A stretch of DNA of 64,000 nt from positions 1,860,001-1,924,000 of the forward strand of contig NZ_AP026678.1 of the NCBI RefSeq assembly GCF_025998815.1, in the 5' to 3' direction. Shown in pieces: positions 27,656 to 36,632 of this stretch. Each line of letters begins with the position of its first letter. Position 1 is the first letter of the stretch. Made by a program: the position numbers and the translations under genes. The notes beneath the pieces were generated by a model. It ran no database searches. It saw only the letters and a list, made by a program, of their open reading frames with translations, and was not told where the DNA came from. This stretch comes from Ignavibacterium sp. (GTDB lineage Bacteria > Bacteroidota > Ignavibacteria > Ignavibacteriales > Ignavibacteriaceae).

Positions 27656-28843
27656 ATGGGATCTGTTACTCTTAAGAAAGGTAAAGAAAAAATTATTCAG
27701 TCAAAGCACCCGTGGATTTTCTCGGGTGCTATTGATAAAATTGATGATGTAAAAGAAAATGGTGAAACTGTATTAGTAAAATCTACTTCAGGTGATCCAT
27801 TAGCAATTGGAGCTATCTCACTTCACTCTCAGATTTCTGTAAGAATCTGGTCATTCAACTGTGATGATAAAATTGATAAACATTTTTTTGAAAGAAGAAT
27901 TTTATCAGCACTTGAATTAAGAAAAAAAATTGTTGACCGCAATTCCACAAATGTCTATCGTCTTATAAATTCAGAAAATGATTTGCTGCCAGGTTTAATT
28001 GTTGATTTATACGGCGATTTTGTTGTTTGTCAGTTTCTTTCTGCCGGTACAGTTTACTGGAAAAAAGAAATCACAGATTTATTAGCTGATTTATTAAAAC
28101 CCAAAGGAATCTATGAAAGATCTGATAGCGAGACGCTGAACAAAGAAAAAATTGAAAAAAGTAGCGGTGTTTTATTTGGTGATTCTCCTGAAGCACTAAT
28201 CGAAGTTGTTGAAAATAATATTAAGTTTTTAGTGGATATTAAATCAGGACACAAAACCGGATTTTATATTGATCAGCGGGATAACAGAAACTTGGTAAAA
28301 GAATTTGTATCAGATAAATCTGTATTAAATTGTTTCTGTTACACGGGAGGATTCTCTCTATACGCTAAAAGCGCTGAAGCTAAACAAATCACTAACATAG
28401 ATTCATCTTCAGATGCATTAAAAATTCTGACTAAAAATTTTCAACTAAACAATTTTTCTACTGACAATATTGAAAATATCGAAGGTGATGTTTTTAAAGT
28501 TCTCCGGAAGTTTCGTGATGAAGATAGAAAATTCGATGTGATAATTTTAGATCCTCCAAAGTTTGCTGAATCTGTTTCTCAGGTTTCAAAAGCAGCAAGA
28601 GGTTATAAGGATATAAATCTTCTTGCAATGAAATTACTGAATATTGGGGGTGTTTTATTCACCTTTTCCTGTTCAGGTCATATTACACAGGAGCTGTTCA
28701 GTAAAATTGTAAGCGATGCTGCAGTCGACTCAGGTAGAACTGTTAAGATAATTAAACAGCTTACTCAATCTTCAGATCATCCTGTATTATCAAGCTTTCC
28801 CGAAGGTTTGTATCTAAAGGGTTTTGTGTGTGAAGTGACCTGA
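27656..28843 (+). CDS. rlmI: Class I SAM-dependent rRNA methyltransferase, RlmI family
   Basis: Expected to methylate a cytosine (C5) of 23S rRNA (C1962 in E. coli). The N-terminal 70 residues are a PUA-like domain (HPWIFSGAID). Middle residues hold an insert domain, then the methyltransferase fold with LNCFCYTGGFSLYA (SAM site) and DPPKFA, the catalytic-loop signature, near residues 301-306. 395 residues matches the family. It starts 7 bases after the previous gene's stop, so may be cotranscribed. Confidence 0.88.
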   Translation: MGSVTLKKGKEKIIQSKHPWIFSGAIDKIDDVKENGETVLVKSTSGDPLAIGAISLHSQISVRIWSFNCDDKIDKHFFERRILSALELRKKIVDRNSTNVYRLINSENDLLPGLIVDLYGDFVVCQFLSAGTVYWKKEITDLLADLLKPKGIYERSDSETLNKEKIEKSSGVLFGDSPEALIEVVENNIKFLVDIKSGHKTGFYIDQRDNRNLVKEFVSDKSVLNCFCYTGGFSLYAKSAEAKQITNIDSSSDALKILTKNFQLNNFSTDNIENIEGDVFKVLRKFRDEDRKFDVIILDPPKFAESVSQVSKAARGYKDINLLAMKLLNIGGVLFTFSCSGHITQELFSKIVSDAAVDSGRTVKIIKQLTQSSDHPVLSSFPEGLYLKGFVCEVT

Positions 28844-29108
28844 AAATTTTTTATTATAATATTAATTCTGAATCCATCTCTAATTAAATTCATTATAGAT
28901 GCTCTCTATCACCCCAGTTGTTATCATAGATTAATCATTTACATCACCAAAAATTTTTTTTGACGCAGTGATTTCCACTACAGTTCCCTGCCGATTGTGA
29001 TTGTATTTACAGCAAAACTTTTTTATCAAAAATATTTTTGAACTGTCGAAACTCACAATTAAGTGAGTAATGTAGTAACAATAATCATAAACAAAACAGG
29101 AGTTAGTT
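28844..29108. other. 265-bp non-coding gap, promoter region of the next gene
   Basis: AT-rich; no gene or recognised RNA seen. It should contain the promoter for the small barrel gene at 29109, which is preceded by an AGGAG ribosome site (29098-29102). Confidence 0.4.
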
Positions 29109-29642
29109 ATGAAACGATTAACATATTTATTCACAGTTGCTTTTTTAATGGCATCAACATCTTTGTTTGCCCAGGAGAAAGGCAAATTCGGTTTAGGTAT
29201 CGATGGTGTTGAATCACCAAATCTTTTAGCAAAATATTTTGTATCAGATCAATTCGCTACAGAATTTGTCCTTGGCTTTGATGTTTATTCTCCTGGTGGA
29301 GATGCTCCAACCGGACAAACAAAAGTAACAGGCACTGCTTTCAGAATTGGTCTGGATGGTCTTTATCATTTTCAGATTGGAAAAGTTTCTCCTTATGTAG
29401 GAGCTGAAGTTCTTTTCCAGAATATGAAAGAAGGTGGTTTCTATGCTCAGGAACCTGATGCAAGAAATGAAGTTTTTGCTAATCTTGTTTTAGGTGCTGA
29501 ATACTTTATTGATAAGAATTTTAGCTTTGGTGTAAAACACAGAATTGGTGCTGATATCAAATTGTCACGCGACATTCCTAAAGAAGAGACTGATACATTC
29601 TTCAAGACTTCTACTCAGTTAACTGCAAGATTCTATTTCTAA
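29109..29642 (+). CDS. Small outer-membrane beta-barrel protein (OmpA-like N-terminal size)
   Basis: Signal peptide of 21 residues ending LFAQ. The mature part of about 155 residues has 8 predicted strands with alternating polar and hydrophobic residues, YVGAEVLFQNM, FANLVLGAEYF, ending in the aromatic ARFYF typical of outer-membrane barrels. A perfect 13-bp terminator follows. No specific family recognised. Confidence 0.78.
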   Translation: MKRLTYLFTVAFLMASTSLFAQEKGKFGLGIDGVESPNLLAKYFVSDQFATEFVLGFDVYSPGGDAPTGQTKVTGTAFRIGLDGLYHFQIGKVSPYVGAEVLFQNMKEGGFYAQEPDARNEVFANLVLGAEYFIDKNFSFGVKHRIGADIKLSRDIPKEETDTFFKTSTQLTARFYF

Positions 29643-29656
29643 GATCTAATCAAATT

Positions 29657-29689
29657 AAAAAGGGTGTTGGTTAAATCAACACCCTTTTT
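29657..29689. terminator. Bidirectional rho-independent terminator
   Basis: AAAAAGGGTGTTG (29657-29669) pairs perfectly with CAACACCCTTTTT (29677-29689) across a 7-base loop. The T-run on one strand and A-run on the other let it serve both the barrel gene on the left and the CDGSH gene on the right. Confidence 0.9.
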
Positions 29690-29705
29690 GTCTTTAAAGC
29701 AAATA

Positions 29706-29909
29706 TTATTTTACTTCAATTTCAACAACCTCACCACTGAATTCACATTTTCTATGAGTTCCATCGCAAAATGGTTTTTTTGAAGACTGTCCACATCTGC
29801 AAAGAGCAATAGTTTTTTGGGTAAGTACTTCTTCTTTCCCATCTTTTATTATCTTTGCTTCAGTAACCTCAATTAAATAAGGACCATTTTCTGCTGCTTT
29901 GATTTTCAT
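29706..29909 (-). CDS. CDGSH iron-sulfur domain protein
   Basis: 67 residues with the exact 2Fe-2S ligand motif: C37-x-C39-x8-C48-D-G-x-H52 (CRCGQSSKKPFCDGTH). Members bind a labile [2Fe-2S] cluster with three Cys and one His and act in iron or redox chemistry. It stands alone, cytoplasmic (no signal peptide). Small size equals single-domain bacterial CDGSH proteins. Confidence 0.9.
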   Translation of the reverse strand: MKIKAAENGPYLIEVTEAKIIKDGKEEVLTQKTIALCRCGQSSKKPFCDGTHRKCEFSGEVVEIEVK

Positions 29910-30000
29910 ATATCATCTCCATTTTTTAGTTTGACTGTGTAACAAAATAAATTTTTGAAAAATTCAATTCAACAAAAAAGATAATAATAATTAGTAATAA

Positions 30001-30696
30001 ATGATTCCTTTAGCCGATAACATTCCTCATCGAAGATTTCCAATTATAAACTGGACGATAATTGTTCTGAATATTTTCATTTTCTTTTTCACACTTTCAT
30101 TAGGAAAAGATGCACAGGAATTTGTTCAGTTATTCGGAGTAATTCCATACAGATTTTTAAATGATTTTGATTCATTTGAATTGGGAACAATTTTTTCGTC
30201 AATGTTTCTTCACGGTGGTTGGGCTCATATATTCAGTAATATGCTTGCACTATATATCTTTGGTGATAATGTTGAGGACAGACTCGGCTCATTCAGATAT
30301 CTCTTGTTTTATCTTCTTACAGGAGTAGCTGCATCATTAACTCACATTTATCTTAATCAGAATTCACTTATACCGACTATTGGAGCCAGTGGTGCAATCA
30401 GTGGTGTAATGGCTGCTTATCTTTTACTTTATCCGACTGCAAAAGTTATTACAGTATTCCCGATTTTGTTTTTCCCTTATATAATTGAGTTGCCTGCAAT
30501 TGTATATACAGGAGTTTGGTTCATTACTCAATTTTTCAGTGGCGTACTTTCTATTGTTGCAGATGCTCAGGCGTTTGGCGGAGTTGCATATTGGGCACAC
30601 ATTGGTGGTTTTGTAGCTGGAATAGTTTTACTTCCTTTATTACTCATAAAAAAATATAAAAGAAAAAAATATATTGATGAATATTATCCCTGGTAA
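30001..30696 (+). CDS. Rhomboid-family intramembrane serine protease
   Basis: Six predicted helices. The catalytic Ser is S130 in GASGAISG and the catalytic His is H200 in YWAHIGGFVAG. Other conserved features are HGGWAHIFSN and the E/R residues in the loop after helix 3 (GDNVEDRLGSFRY). It should cleave membrane substrates within the bilayer. Followed 14 bases on by the SDH/ClpP-class protease gene, so a two-protease operon is possible. Confidence 0.9.
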   Translation: MIPLADNIPHRRFPIINWTIIVLNIFIFFFTLSLGKDAQEFVQLFGVIPYRFLNDFDSFELGTIFSSMFLHGGWAHIFSNMLALYIFGDNVEDRLGSFRYLLFYLLTGVAASLTHIYLNQNSLIPTIGASGAISGVMAAYLLLYPTAKVITVFPILFFPYIIELPAIVYTGVWFITQFFSGVLSIVADAQAFGGVAYWAHIGGFVAGIVLLPLLLIKKYKRKKYIDEYYPW

Positions 30697-30710
30697 ATAG
30701 GAGGTTTCAA

Positions 30711-31535
30711 ATGGATTTCTTGTCATTGTTCTGGATATTCATAATGCTGTCTTCCCTTCAACCATTACTGAGGAAGAAAATGCTTGAATCCGCACGAATA
30801 AAACTTTTAGAAAGAATCGAACAGAAAAGAAGCAGCCGTGTAATTGCATTTATTCACAGACAAGAAACAATGAGTTTCCTCGGTTTCCCTTTAATGAGAT
30901 ACATAGACATAAATGATTCAGAAGAAATTTTAAGAGCAATTAAGTTAACTGATAAAAATATTCCGATTGATATCGTTCTTCATACACCAGGTGGTTTAGT
31001 TCTGGCATCAGAACAAATTGCAAATGCATTGAAGAAGCATCCGGCAAAGGTAACTGTATTTGTTCCGCATTATGCAATGTCAGGTGGAACTTTGATTGCA
31101 CTTGCAGCAGATGAAATAGTAATGGATGAGAACGCTGTTCTTGGTCCGCTTGATCCTCAGCTCGGACAAAAACCTGCAGCATCTGTATTAAAAATTCTGG
31201 AACAGAAACCAATAGATAAAATCAGTGATGATACTTTAATTCTTGCAGACCTTGCTAAAAAAGCAATTAATCAAATCAAAAGTCTTATTGTAAATCTATT
31301 GAAGGACAAAATGGATTTACAGAAAGCCGAAACTCTTGCAGATACTTTGGCATCTGGTAAATGGACGCATGACTATCCAATTACAGTTGAAGAAGCAAAG
31401 CAATTAGGGCTAAATGTTAGTACTGATATGCCAGAGGAAGTTTATCAGTTGATGGCTTTATATCCCCAGTCAACACAGGTTAGACCATCAGTGGAGTACA
31501 TTCCTGTTCCAAAAACTAAAGAGAGTTCTAAGTAG
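30711..31535 (+). CDS. Serine protease of the SDH/ClpP-class family, membrane-anchored
   Basis: Residues 1-20 form a hydrophobic anchor. Then comes the ClpP/crotonase-type fold with LHTPGGLVLAS (oxyanion region) and the nucleophile S124 in AMSGGTLIALAADEIVMDE, matching the serine dehydrogenase proteinase family (SDH_sah, related to SppA). About 275 residues matches that family. A ribosome site AGGAGG precedes. Role probably in membrane protein quality control, alongside the upstream rhomboid; inferred from position. Confidence 0.82.
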   Translation: MDFLSLFWIFIMLSSLQPLLRKKMLESARIKLLERIEQKRSSRVIAFIHRQETMSFLGFPLMRYIDINDSEEILRAIKLTDKNIPIDIVLHTPGGLVLASEQIANALKKHPAKVTVFVPHYAMSGGTLIALAADEIVMDENAVLGPLDPQLGQKPAASVLKILEQKPIDKISDDTLILADLAKKAINQIKSLIVNLLKDKMDLQKAETLADTLASGKWTHDYPITVEEAKQLGLNVSTDMPEEVYQLMALYPQSTQVRPSVEYIPVPKTKESSK

Positions 31536-31563
31536 AAATTATACTCCACTGAGTAGAGTCAAA

Positions 31564-32376
31564 TTATTGTTTGAATGCTATTACCGTGATACTAAAAATT
31601 CCTTTAAGAGAATTTTTATAATCAAGTATTGCCTTTTCGTCAAGAAATTTTTTGAGCAATTCTTCAGGCAAATCTATTCTTCTTGATTTTTTGATTTCGA
31701 TATTTTTAAAACCAGTTTCACTAATTATGTTAAGATAATCTTCCTGATTTAAAGCACCAGAAACACAACCTGCATAAAGCTCAGCAGATTTTTTAAATTC
31801 TTGCGGAAGTTCGCCTTGCACAACAACATCTGATACACAGAAATGCGCTCCTTGTTTCAATATTCTGTAAATCTCACTAAATGCTTTCCTTTTATCCGGA
31901 ACAAGGTTTAAAACACAATTACTTATTACAACATCGGCAGTGTTATCATCAAGCGGAATATTTTCAATGTCGCCCAATTTAAATTCTACATTTGAATAAC
32001 CAAGTTTTGATTTATTCAGATTCGCTTTTTCAATCATAGTTTCAGTCATATCAATACCAAAAACTTTTCCTTCATCACCAACTAATCTTCTTGCTATGAA
32101 AACATCATTACCTGCACCACTTCCAAGATCAACCACAATATCACCTTGTTTAATTCCGGCAAACTCTGTAGGAACTCCACAACCAAGTCCTAAATCAGCT
32201 TCTGGAACATAACCTTCAATATTCCTGTAATCATCTCCAATCATTGTAAATTCAACATTTACTGAATCGCCACAGCAACCTGAAACAGGTCCGCAGCAAC
32301 CATTTCCATCTGATGAAGTTGCAATCTCAGAGTATTTGTTTTTAACAATTTCTTTCAATGAATTTGAGTTTTCCAT
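31564..32376 (-). CDS. arsM: Arsenite methyltransferase
   Basis: Uses SAM to methylate As(III). SAM-binding motif DLGSGAGNDVFIA; the arsenic-binding cysteines are seen in GCCGPVSGCCG, CVLNLVPDK and YAGCVSGAL, which are the conserved Cys positions of ArsM. 270 residues, usual size. It lies 25 bases after arsR, so the two form an operon controlled by the operator at 32734-32755. Confidence 0.9.
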   Translation of the reverse strand: MENSNSLKEIVKNKYSEIATSSDGNGCCGPVSGCCGDSVNVEFTMIGDDYRNIEGYVPEADLGLGCGVPTEFAGIKQGDIVVDLGSGAGNDVFIARRLVGDEGKVFGIDMTETMIEKANLNKSKLGYSNVEFKLGDIENIPLDDNTADVVISNCVLNLVPDKRKAFSEIYRILKQGAHFCVSDVVVQGELPQEFKKSAELYAGCVSGALNQEDYLNIISETGFKNIEIKKSRRIDLPEELLKKFLDEKAILDYKNSLKGIFSITVIAFKQ

Positions 32377-32401
32377 CTGTTCTCCTTTTTATGATTATTA
32401 A

Positions 32402-32719
32402 TTAACAACAGCCAATTTTTGAAAACAATTTATCCAAAGCTGATTTTGCTTTAGAAAGAGTTTTATTATTCAGACAGTAACACACTTTTGGTCCGTCAAT
32501 TTCACCTTCGATTAAACCGACACGTTTCAGTTCCTTAAGATGTTGCGAAACTGTTGCCTGCGCCAATGGCAGTTTATCTACAATCGTTCCGACAATGCAG
32601 GAATCAGTTTCATTCAGGATTTTAAGAATTTTAATTCTCGCCGGATGAGATAAAGCTTTTGCAATATCCGAAAGCCAGATTTCTTCGGATGTAAATTCAT
32701 CTTTTTTTGTGATAGCCAT
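32402..32719 (-). CDS. arsR: ArsR-family metalloregulator
   Basis: Winged-helix repressor. The recognition region is QATVSQHLKELKRVGLI. Paired cysteines include CYC and the C-terminal IGCC, which could bind As(III) or another metal (inference). Expected to repress the arsR-arsM operon and release on metal binding. A 9-bp inverted repeat is 14 bases upstream of the ATG. Confidence 0.9.
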   Translation of the reverse strand: MAITKKDEFTSEEIWLSDIAKALSHPARIKILKILNETDSCIVGTIVDKLPLAQATVSQHLKELKRVGLIEGEIDGPKVCYCLNNKTLSKAKSALDKLFSKIGCC

Positions 32720-32733
32720 AATTTTCTCTATTG

Positions 32734-32755
32734 TTTATCGTAAATATACGATAAA
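32734..32755. promoter_or_regulatory. Likely ArsR operator
   Basis: TTTATCGTA (32734-32742) - AATA - TACGATAAA (32747-32755): a perfect 9-bp inverted repeat centred about 25 bases upstream of the arsR start codon. Position and symmetry fit an ArsR-SmtB operator overlapping the promoter. Confidence 0.75.
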
Positions 32756-32813
32756 ATAATTATCCGGCAATAATGGCTTTGATGAATGGTAAAAATTGAT
32801 TTGGGATGGTTAA

Positions 32814-34511
32814 TCAGACCTGAAATTTATTTAACAATGTCTCTAAGGAATCTTTTACCTCTATTGTAATTACTTTTCTCTTATTATCAAGCAATGCTTG
32901 TCTGTCACCAAACGCCTGTGCTTTAATTAAGACTCCAAATGAAATTGAGAATTTATTTTCCGAGGCATTATCAGGGATTGCAACATCTTCTTTAGGATTA
33001 TCAATAATCTGAATGAACAAACCATTTCCTGAATCGCCTTTGTGCAATTGTCCTGTTGAATGAAGAAATCGAGGACCAAATCCAAGTGTGGTTGCAACTT
33101 TATACTTTTTCAGAATATCAGTTCTGAGTTTCTGAAGAGGATTGAAATTTTCCAAAGAGGGATTAACATAAGCTTGAATCGAAACATAATTTTTACCGCT
33201 TTCACAACCTGATAAAAATAATTCTAAAGCACCTTCTGGTTTATCAATCTTTTCTTCAGAATATATTATTAAATCATTTGAGGAAAATGATGGTTCAGGA
33301 AGATTAAGTTTTCCGCTTTCCTGATAGTCTTTCAAAATTTTTCTTGCGATAACTTTTGCCTGCTCAACATTTGGTTGATCAAAAGGTTGAATGCCCAAAT
33401 ACCAACCTGCGATGGAAGTTGCAAACTCCCAGAGAAAAAATTGTTTAGAAAGATCATAAATATCATCGAGTTCAAATTCAATTACCGGAAAACCTGTTTC
33501 AATAAATTTATCAATTTTATACTGATGCTTATTATCTCCTCTTAATTTGATATGAACAAAAACTCTATCTTCACCATAAAATTCCGGGATTAATATTTCT
33601 TCCAAATCAACAGGTAAAATTCCTTTATTATTTTTTCCTGTTGATTCCGCAACAAGCTGTTCAATCCAGGCACCAAATGAATTAATTTTTTCTGAAGTAA
33701 CTAAAGTAAGTTTATCTTTTCCTTGCTCTGCCAGTACTCCAATCAAAGCTCCAAACATGGCAGAATTGTTTCTGTCAATTTCAATTCCTGATTTTTTTGA
33801 TAACACCACTTCGCTATCAGCTCTGATAAATAATTTTTCAATATCAACACCAACAAGTGCTGCAGGAACAATACCGAATAATGATAATGCTGAGAATCTT
33901 CCTCCAATATTCGGATCATTCAAAAATATTTTTCTGAAGTTTAAGTCTTTTGCCATCTGTTCAAGTCCGCTTCCCGGATCCGTAATTGCTGCAAAGTGTC
34001 TGTTGACTTTTTCTTTTCCAAGCTTATCCAAAACAAAATTGTAGAAAAATTTCATGAAAGATATTGTTTCAACTGTGCCTCCCGATTTTGTTGAAACGAT
34101 ATATAAAGTTTTTTCCGGATTAAAATTTTTTGTTTTCTCCAAAATAGCTATCGGATGTGTGCTGTCGAGTATAGATAATTTTATATCACCACTATTGCCG
34201 AACACAAGACTAAAAACTTCCGGCGCTAATGATGAACCTCCCATACCAAGCAACAAAATATTTTTGATACCTTCTGCCTTGAGTTCGTTCACAAATGAAT
34301 GAATTTCTTCAAAAGATTTTCTTGTTACCGAAGTACAATCAAGCCAGCCAAGTCTGTTTGAGATTTCAGTAGGATCATTATTCCAAACTGTAAAATCTTT
34401 TTTCCAGATTCTCTCAATTATCTTTTCATCAACTAATTTTTGAATTGCATTTTGGTATGCATTCTCAAGACTTCCGGTAATGTTGAAGGTTTTCATTTTA
34501 TCCTCATTCAT
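32814..34511 (-). CDS. pgi: Glucose-6-phosphate isomerase
   Basis: Interconverts glucose-6-phosphate and fructose-6-phosphate in glycolysis. The sugar-phosphate-binding GMGGSSLAPE (near residue 90-98) and STKSGGTVET match the SIS-domain signature, as in the Pgi halves of transaldolase-Pgi fusions. 565 residues is normal for the family. The first Met could also be Met6 (MKTFNITG), which has no signal peptide either. It is a stand-alone gene facing away from the PAP2 gene. Confidence 0.9.
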   Translation of the reverse strand: MNEDKMKTFNITGSLENAYQNAIQKLVDEKIIERIWKKDFTVWNNDPTEISNRLGWLDCTSVTRKSFEEIHSFVNELKAEGIKNILLLGMGGSSLAPEVFSLVFGNSGDIKLSILDSTHPIAILEKTKNFNPEKTLYIVSTKSGGTVETISFMKFFYNFVLDKLGKEKVNRHFAAITDPGSGLEQMAKDLNFRKIFLNDPNIGGRFSALSLFGIVPAALVGVDIEKLFIRADSEVVLSKKSGIEIDRNNSAMFGALIGVLAEQGKDKLTLVTSEKINSFGAWIEQLVAESTGKNNKGILPVDLEEILIPEFYGEDRVFVHIKLRGDNKHQYKIDKFIETGFPVIEFELDDIYDLSKQFFLWEFATSIAGWYLGIQPFDQPNVEQAKVIARKILKDYQESGKLNLPEPSFSSNDLIIYSEEKIDKPEGALELFLSGCESGKNYVSIQAYVNPSLENFNPLQKLRTDILKKYKVATTLGFGPRFLHSTGQLHKGDSGNGLFIQIIDNPKEDVAIPDNASENKFSISFGVLIKAQAFGDRQALLDNKRKVITIEVKDSLETLLNKFQV

Positions 34512-34607
34512 TAAAATTATCTACTCAAATATATTCATCTTAATTAAAATGCTTTTGATTAAATTCATAACACAAATTAAATATTTTCAGTAAAAGCAGA
34601 TTAAGAA

Positions 34608-35447
34608 TTGAAAAAATATCAAACGAAGACAACAATATATTTTTTGTTTGTACTTTGGTTAGTACTTGCATTTCTATTTGAGTCAAGTGATTTATTACTT
34701 TCAAATTATTTTTATAATCCCAAAAGCAACTGGTCGAAATTTCTGGAGATGTATGGTGAAATTCCCGGATTGGTAATCAGTTTAATTGGAATTTACATTT
34801 ACTTTACCTCGAATAAACTATCCTCAAATGCAAAGAAAATTCTTGTTTACTTTTTACTTATGCTGCTATCAACTGTTGGAGTTATATACACCAATTTCTT
34901 AGTGATTTCCAATGCATTCGGTGTAAGGTTTAATTCATCGCTTGAAATTATAATCCTGATTGCGGGAAGTTCCTTAGTCAATTTATTCGCTCTCATCTAC
35001 ATAAAGAATAAATTAAAATTTTCTTTCAAGCAGTTTTTATTTTCTAGAATTGTATTACGAATGCTGACATTTGGATTTTTACTAACAACTCTTCCATTAA
35101 AATTTTTGTGGGGAAGAATCAGATTCAGAGATTTTAATGGTGATTTTTCAAACTTCACAACCTGGTATCTTCCAAATGGAATTAATGGTAATGATTCATT
35201 CCCTTCTGGTCACGCAGCAATGAGTTGGATTTTGATCAGTTTGTTTATTCTGCTTGCAGACAAATCAATTTTCAGAAGAACTGCTATCAAAACAATAATT
35301 ATCGGATATGCTTTATTAGTTTGTTTTAGCAGAATTGTTATCGGAGCTCATTTTGCATCCGATGTTTTGTTTGGAAGTATGTTTATGATTTCAAGTTATG
35401 TTATATCAAAACATTTTTTATACGAAGAGCAATTAAACAGAAAATAG
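34608..35447 (+). CDS. PAP2-family phosphatase, membrane
   Basis: About six membrane helices. Classic PAP2 signature: KFLWGRIRFRD (K-x6-R), PSGHAAMSW and SRIVIGAHFASD (SR-x5-H-x3-D). It should remove phosphate from lipid or polyprenyl phosphates at the outer face. The start is TTG at 34608. Longer than the similar gene at 13732, with an extra N-terminal helix pair. Confidence 0.88.
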   Translation: MKKYQTKTTIYFLFVLWLVLAFLFESSDLLLSNYFYNPKSNWSKFLEMYGEIPGLVISLIGIYIYFTSNKLSSNAKKILVYFLLMLLSTVGVIYTNFLVISNAFGVRFNSSLEIIILIAGSSLVNLFALIYIKNKLKFSFKQFLFSRIVLRMLTFGFLLTTLPLKFLWGRIRFRDFNGDFSNFTTWYLPNGINGNDSFPSGHAAMSWILISLFILLADKSIFRRTAIKTIIIGYALLVCFSRIVIGAHFASDVLFGSMFMISSYVISKHFLYEEQLNRK

Positions 35448-35448
35448 T

Positions 35449-36513
35449 TTATCGAGAAGAACTCTGCCTGAATTTTTTCTCTGTAATTATTCCAATCGGA
35501 CCTTGATAAATTCCACCATCACGAAATCCATCATAAACTCTTACTGCAATTATATTTTCGCCATTAAAATTCAATAATCCATCCGGAATTGAGTAAATTC
35601 TTTTTTGTTCCCATTCATTTCTTGTATTAAAGTCAGTCGGTACTTTATTAAAATTCCACAATCCGGTAGAACCAATCTGGACTCCATTTATATAAGTCTG
35701 ATCAATATCATCAATCTTTCCCATAAGTAAAATCAATCTTTCTTTGCTTAATTCTTTACTGATAGAAAATTTTTTTCTGTACCAGGCAAATCCGTCATAA
35801 TCTCTGTAGCCCTGCATTTCCCAATGAGCAGGAACGAATAAACTATCCCAATCACTATCATCATAATTTATATCTGCACGAATTTTATCATCGCCAATTT
35901 TGAATTTCCAGATTCCTTCAAGAGTAAAATCAGGATTAAGTTCATCTAACACAGAATAGATTCCCGGCACACCACTCATTATTCCGCCTTCAAGTTCCTG
36001 ATCATAAATACGGACTGCAATTACATTCTTCCCTTTCTTCAAAAGATCAGTTGGAATTTTATATCGTCGGTAAGCATTATAAGCTGTATTGTAGTTGGGA
36101 GGAAATCCGCCTGAAAGTCCGATTAATTTTCCATTGAGATAAGTTTGATCAACATCATCTACAAAACCTAAAATGAGATATAGATTTTCTTTACTTAAAT
36201 CATCAGTAACTGTAAAATCTTTTCTGTACCAGGCAAATCCATCGTAACCATGAAAACCTTGATTTTCCCACGACGAAGGAACATCAATCAATTCCCAGTT
36301 ATCATCATTAAAATCAACTTGACTTCTTTCCGGAGAATCGCCTAAAGAAAATTTCCATTTGCCTTTCAGTTCAATCAAAATTTTCTCGTTTAGTCTTTTG
36401 GGAATTTCTGCGTTATTTGTATTCTCAACACAACCTAGCAGAAGAAAAAACAATGTTACTGTTAAAAGCAAAATTTTGAATAATATTTTATTTGCTCTTT
36501 TCATACACTGCAA
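35449..36513 (-). CDS. Lipoprotein with two tandem jelly-roll (GH2 sugar-binding-like) domains
   Basis: Better start is Met4 (36504); then a signal with lipobox LGC, Cys near residue 28. The rest is two copies of one domain of about 150 residues (about 45-195 and 200-345), each with GKWKFSLGD-type opening, DGFAWYRK, and VDQTYLNG or IDQTYING strands, and the ending (I)IAVRVYD/IAVRIYD. This is the N-terminal sugar-binding fold of GH2 beta-galactosidases, but there is no TIM-barrel catalytic part, so it is probably a carbohydrate-binding lipoprotein rather than an enzyme. Confidence 0.75.
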   Translation of the reverse strand: MQCMKRANKILFKILLLTVTLFFLLLGCVENTNNAEIPKRLNEKILIELKGKWKFSLGDSPERSQVDFNDDNWELIDVPSSWENQGFHGYDGFAWYRKDFTVTDDLSKENLYLILGFVDDVDQTYLNGKLIGLSGGFPPNYNTAYNAYRRYKIPTDLLKKGKNVIAVRIYDQELEGGIMSGVPGIYSVLDELNPDFTLEGIWKFKIGDDKIRADINYDDSDWDSLFVPAHWEMQGYRDYDGFAWYRKKFSISKELSKERLILLMGKIDDIDQTYINGVQIGSTGLWNFNKVPTDFNTRNEWEQKRIYSIPDGLLNFNGENIIAVRVYDGFRDGGIYQGPIGIITEKKFRQSSSR

Positions 36514-36632
36514 AAGTAAAAATTGAAAAGCAGAAAATTGTCATTCTGAAGTAACTATTTGTAAAAAATTATCATCAAAATATTTGAGCATAATTCAGCA
36601 TTACTTATTTTCAACCAGAAAAATAATATGAG

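Noticed and set aside
35449-36513. Beta-galactosidase enzyme
   Set aside because: Only sugar-binding-like domains are present; no catalytic barrel.
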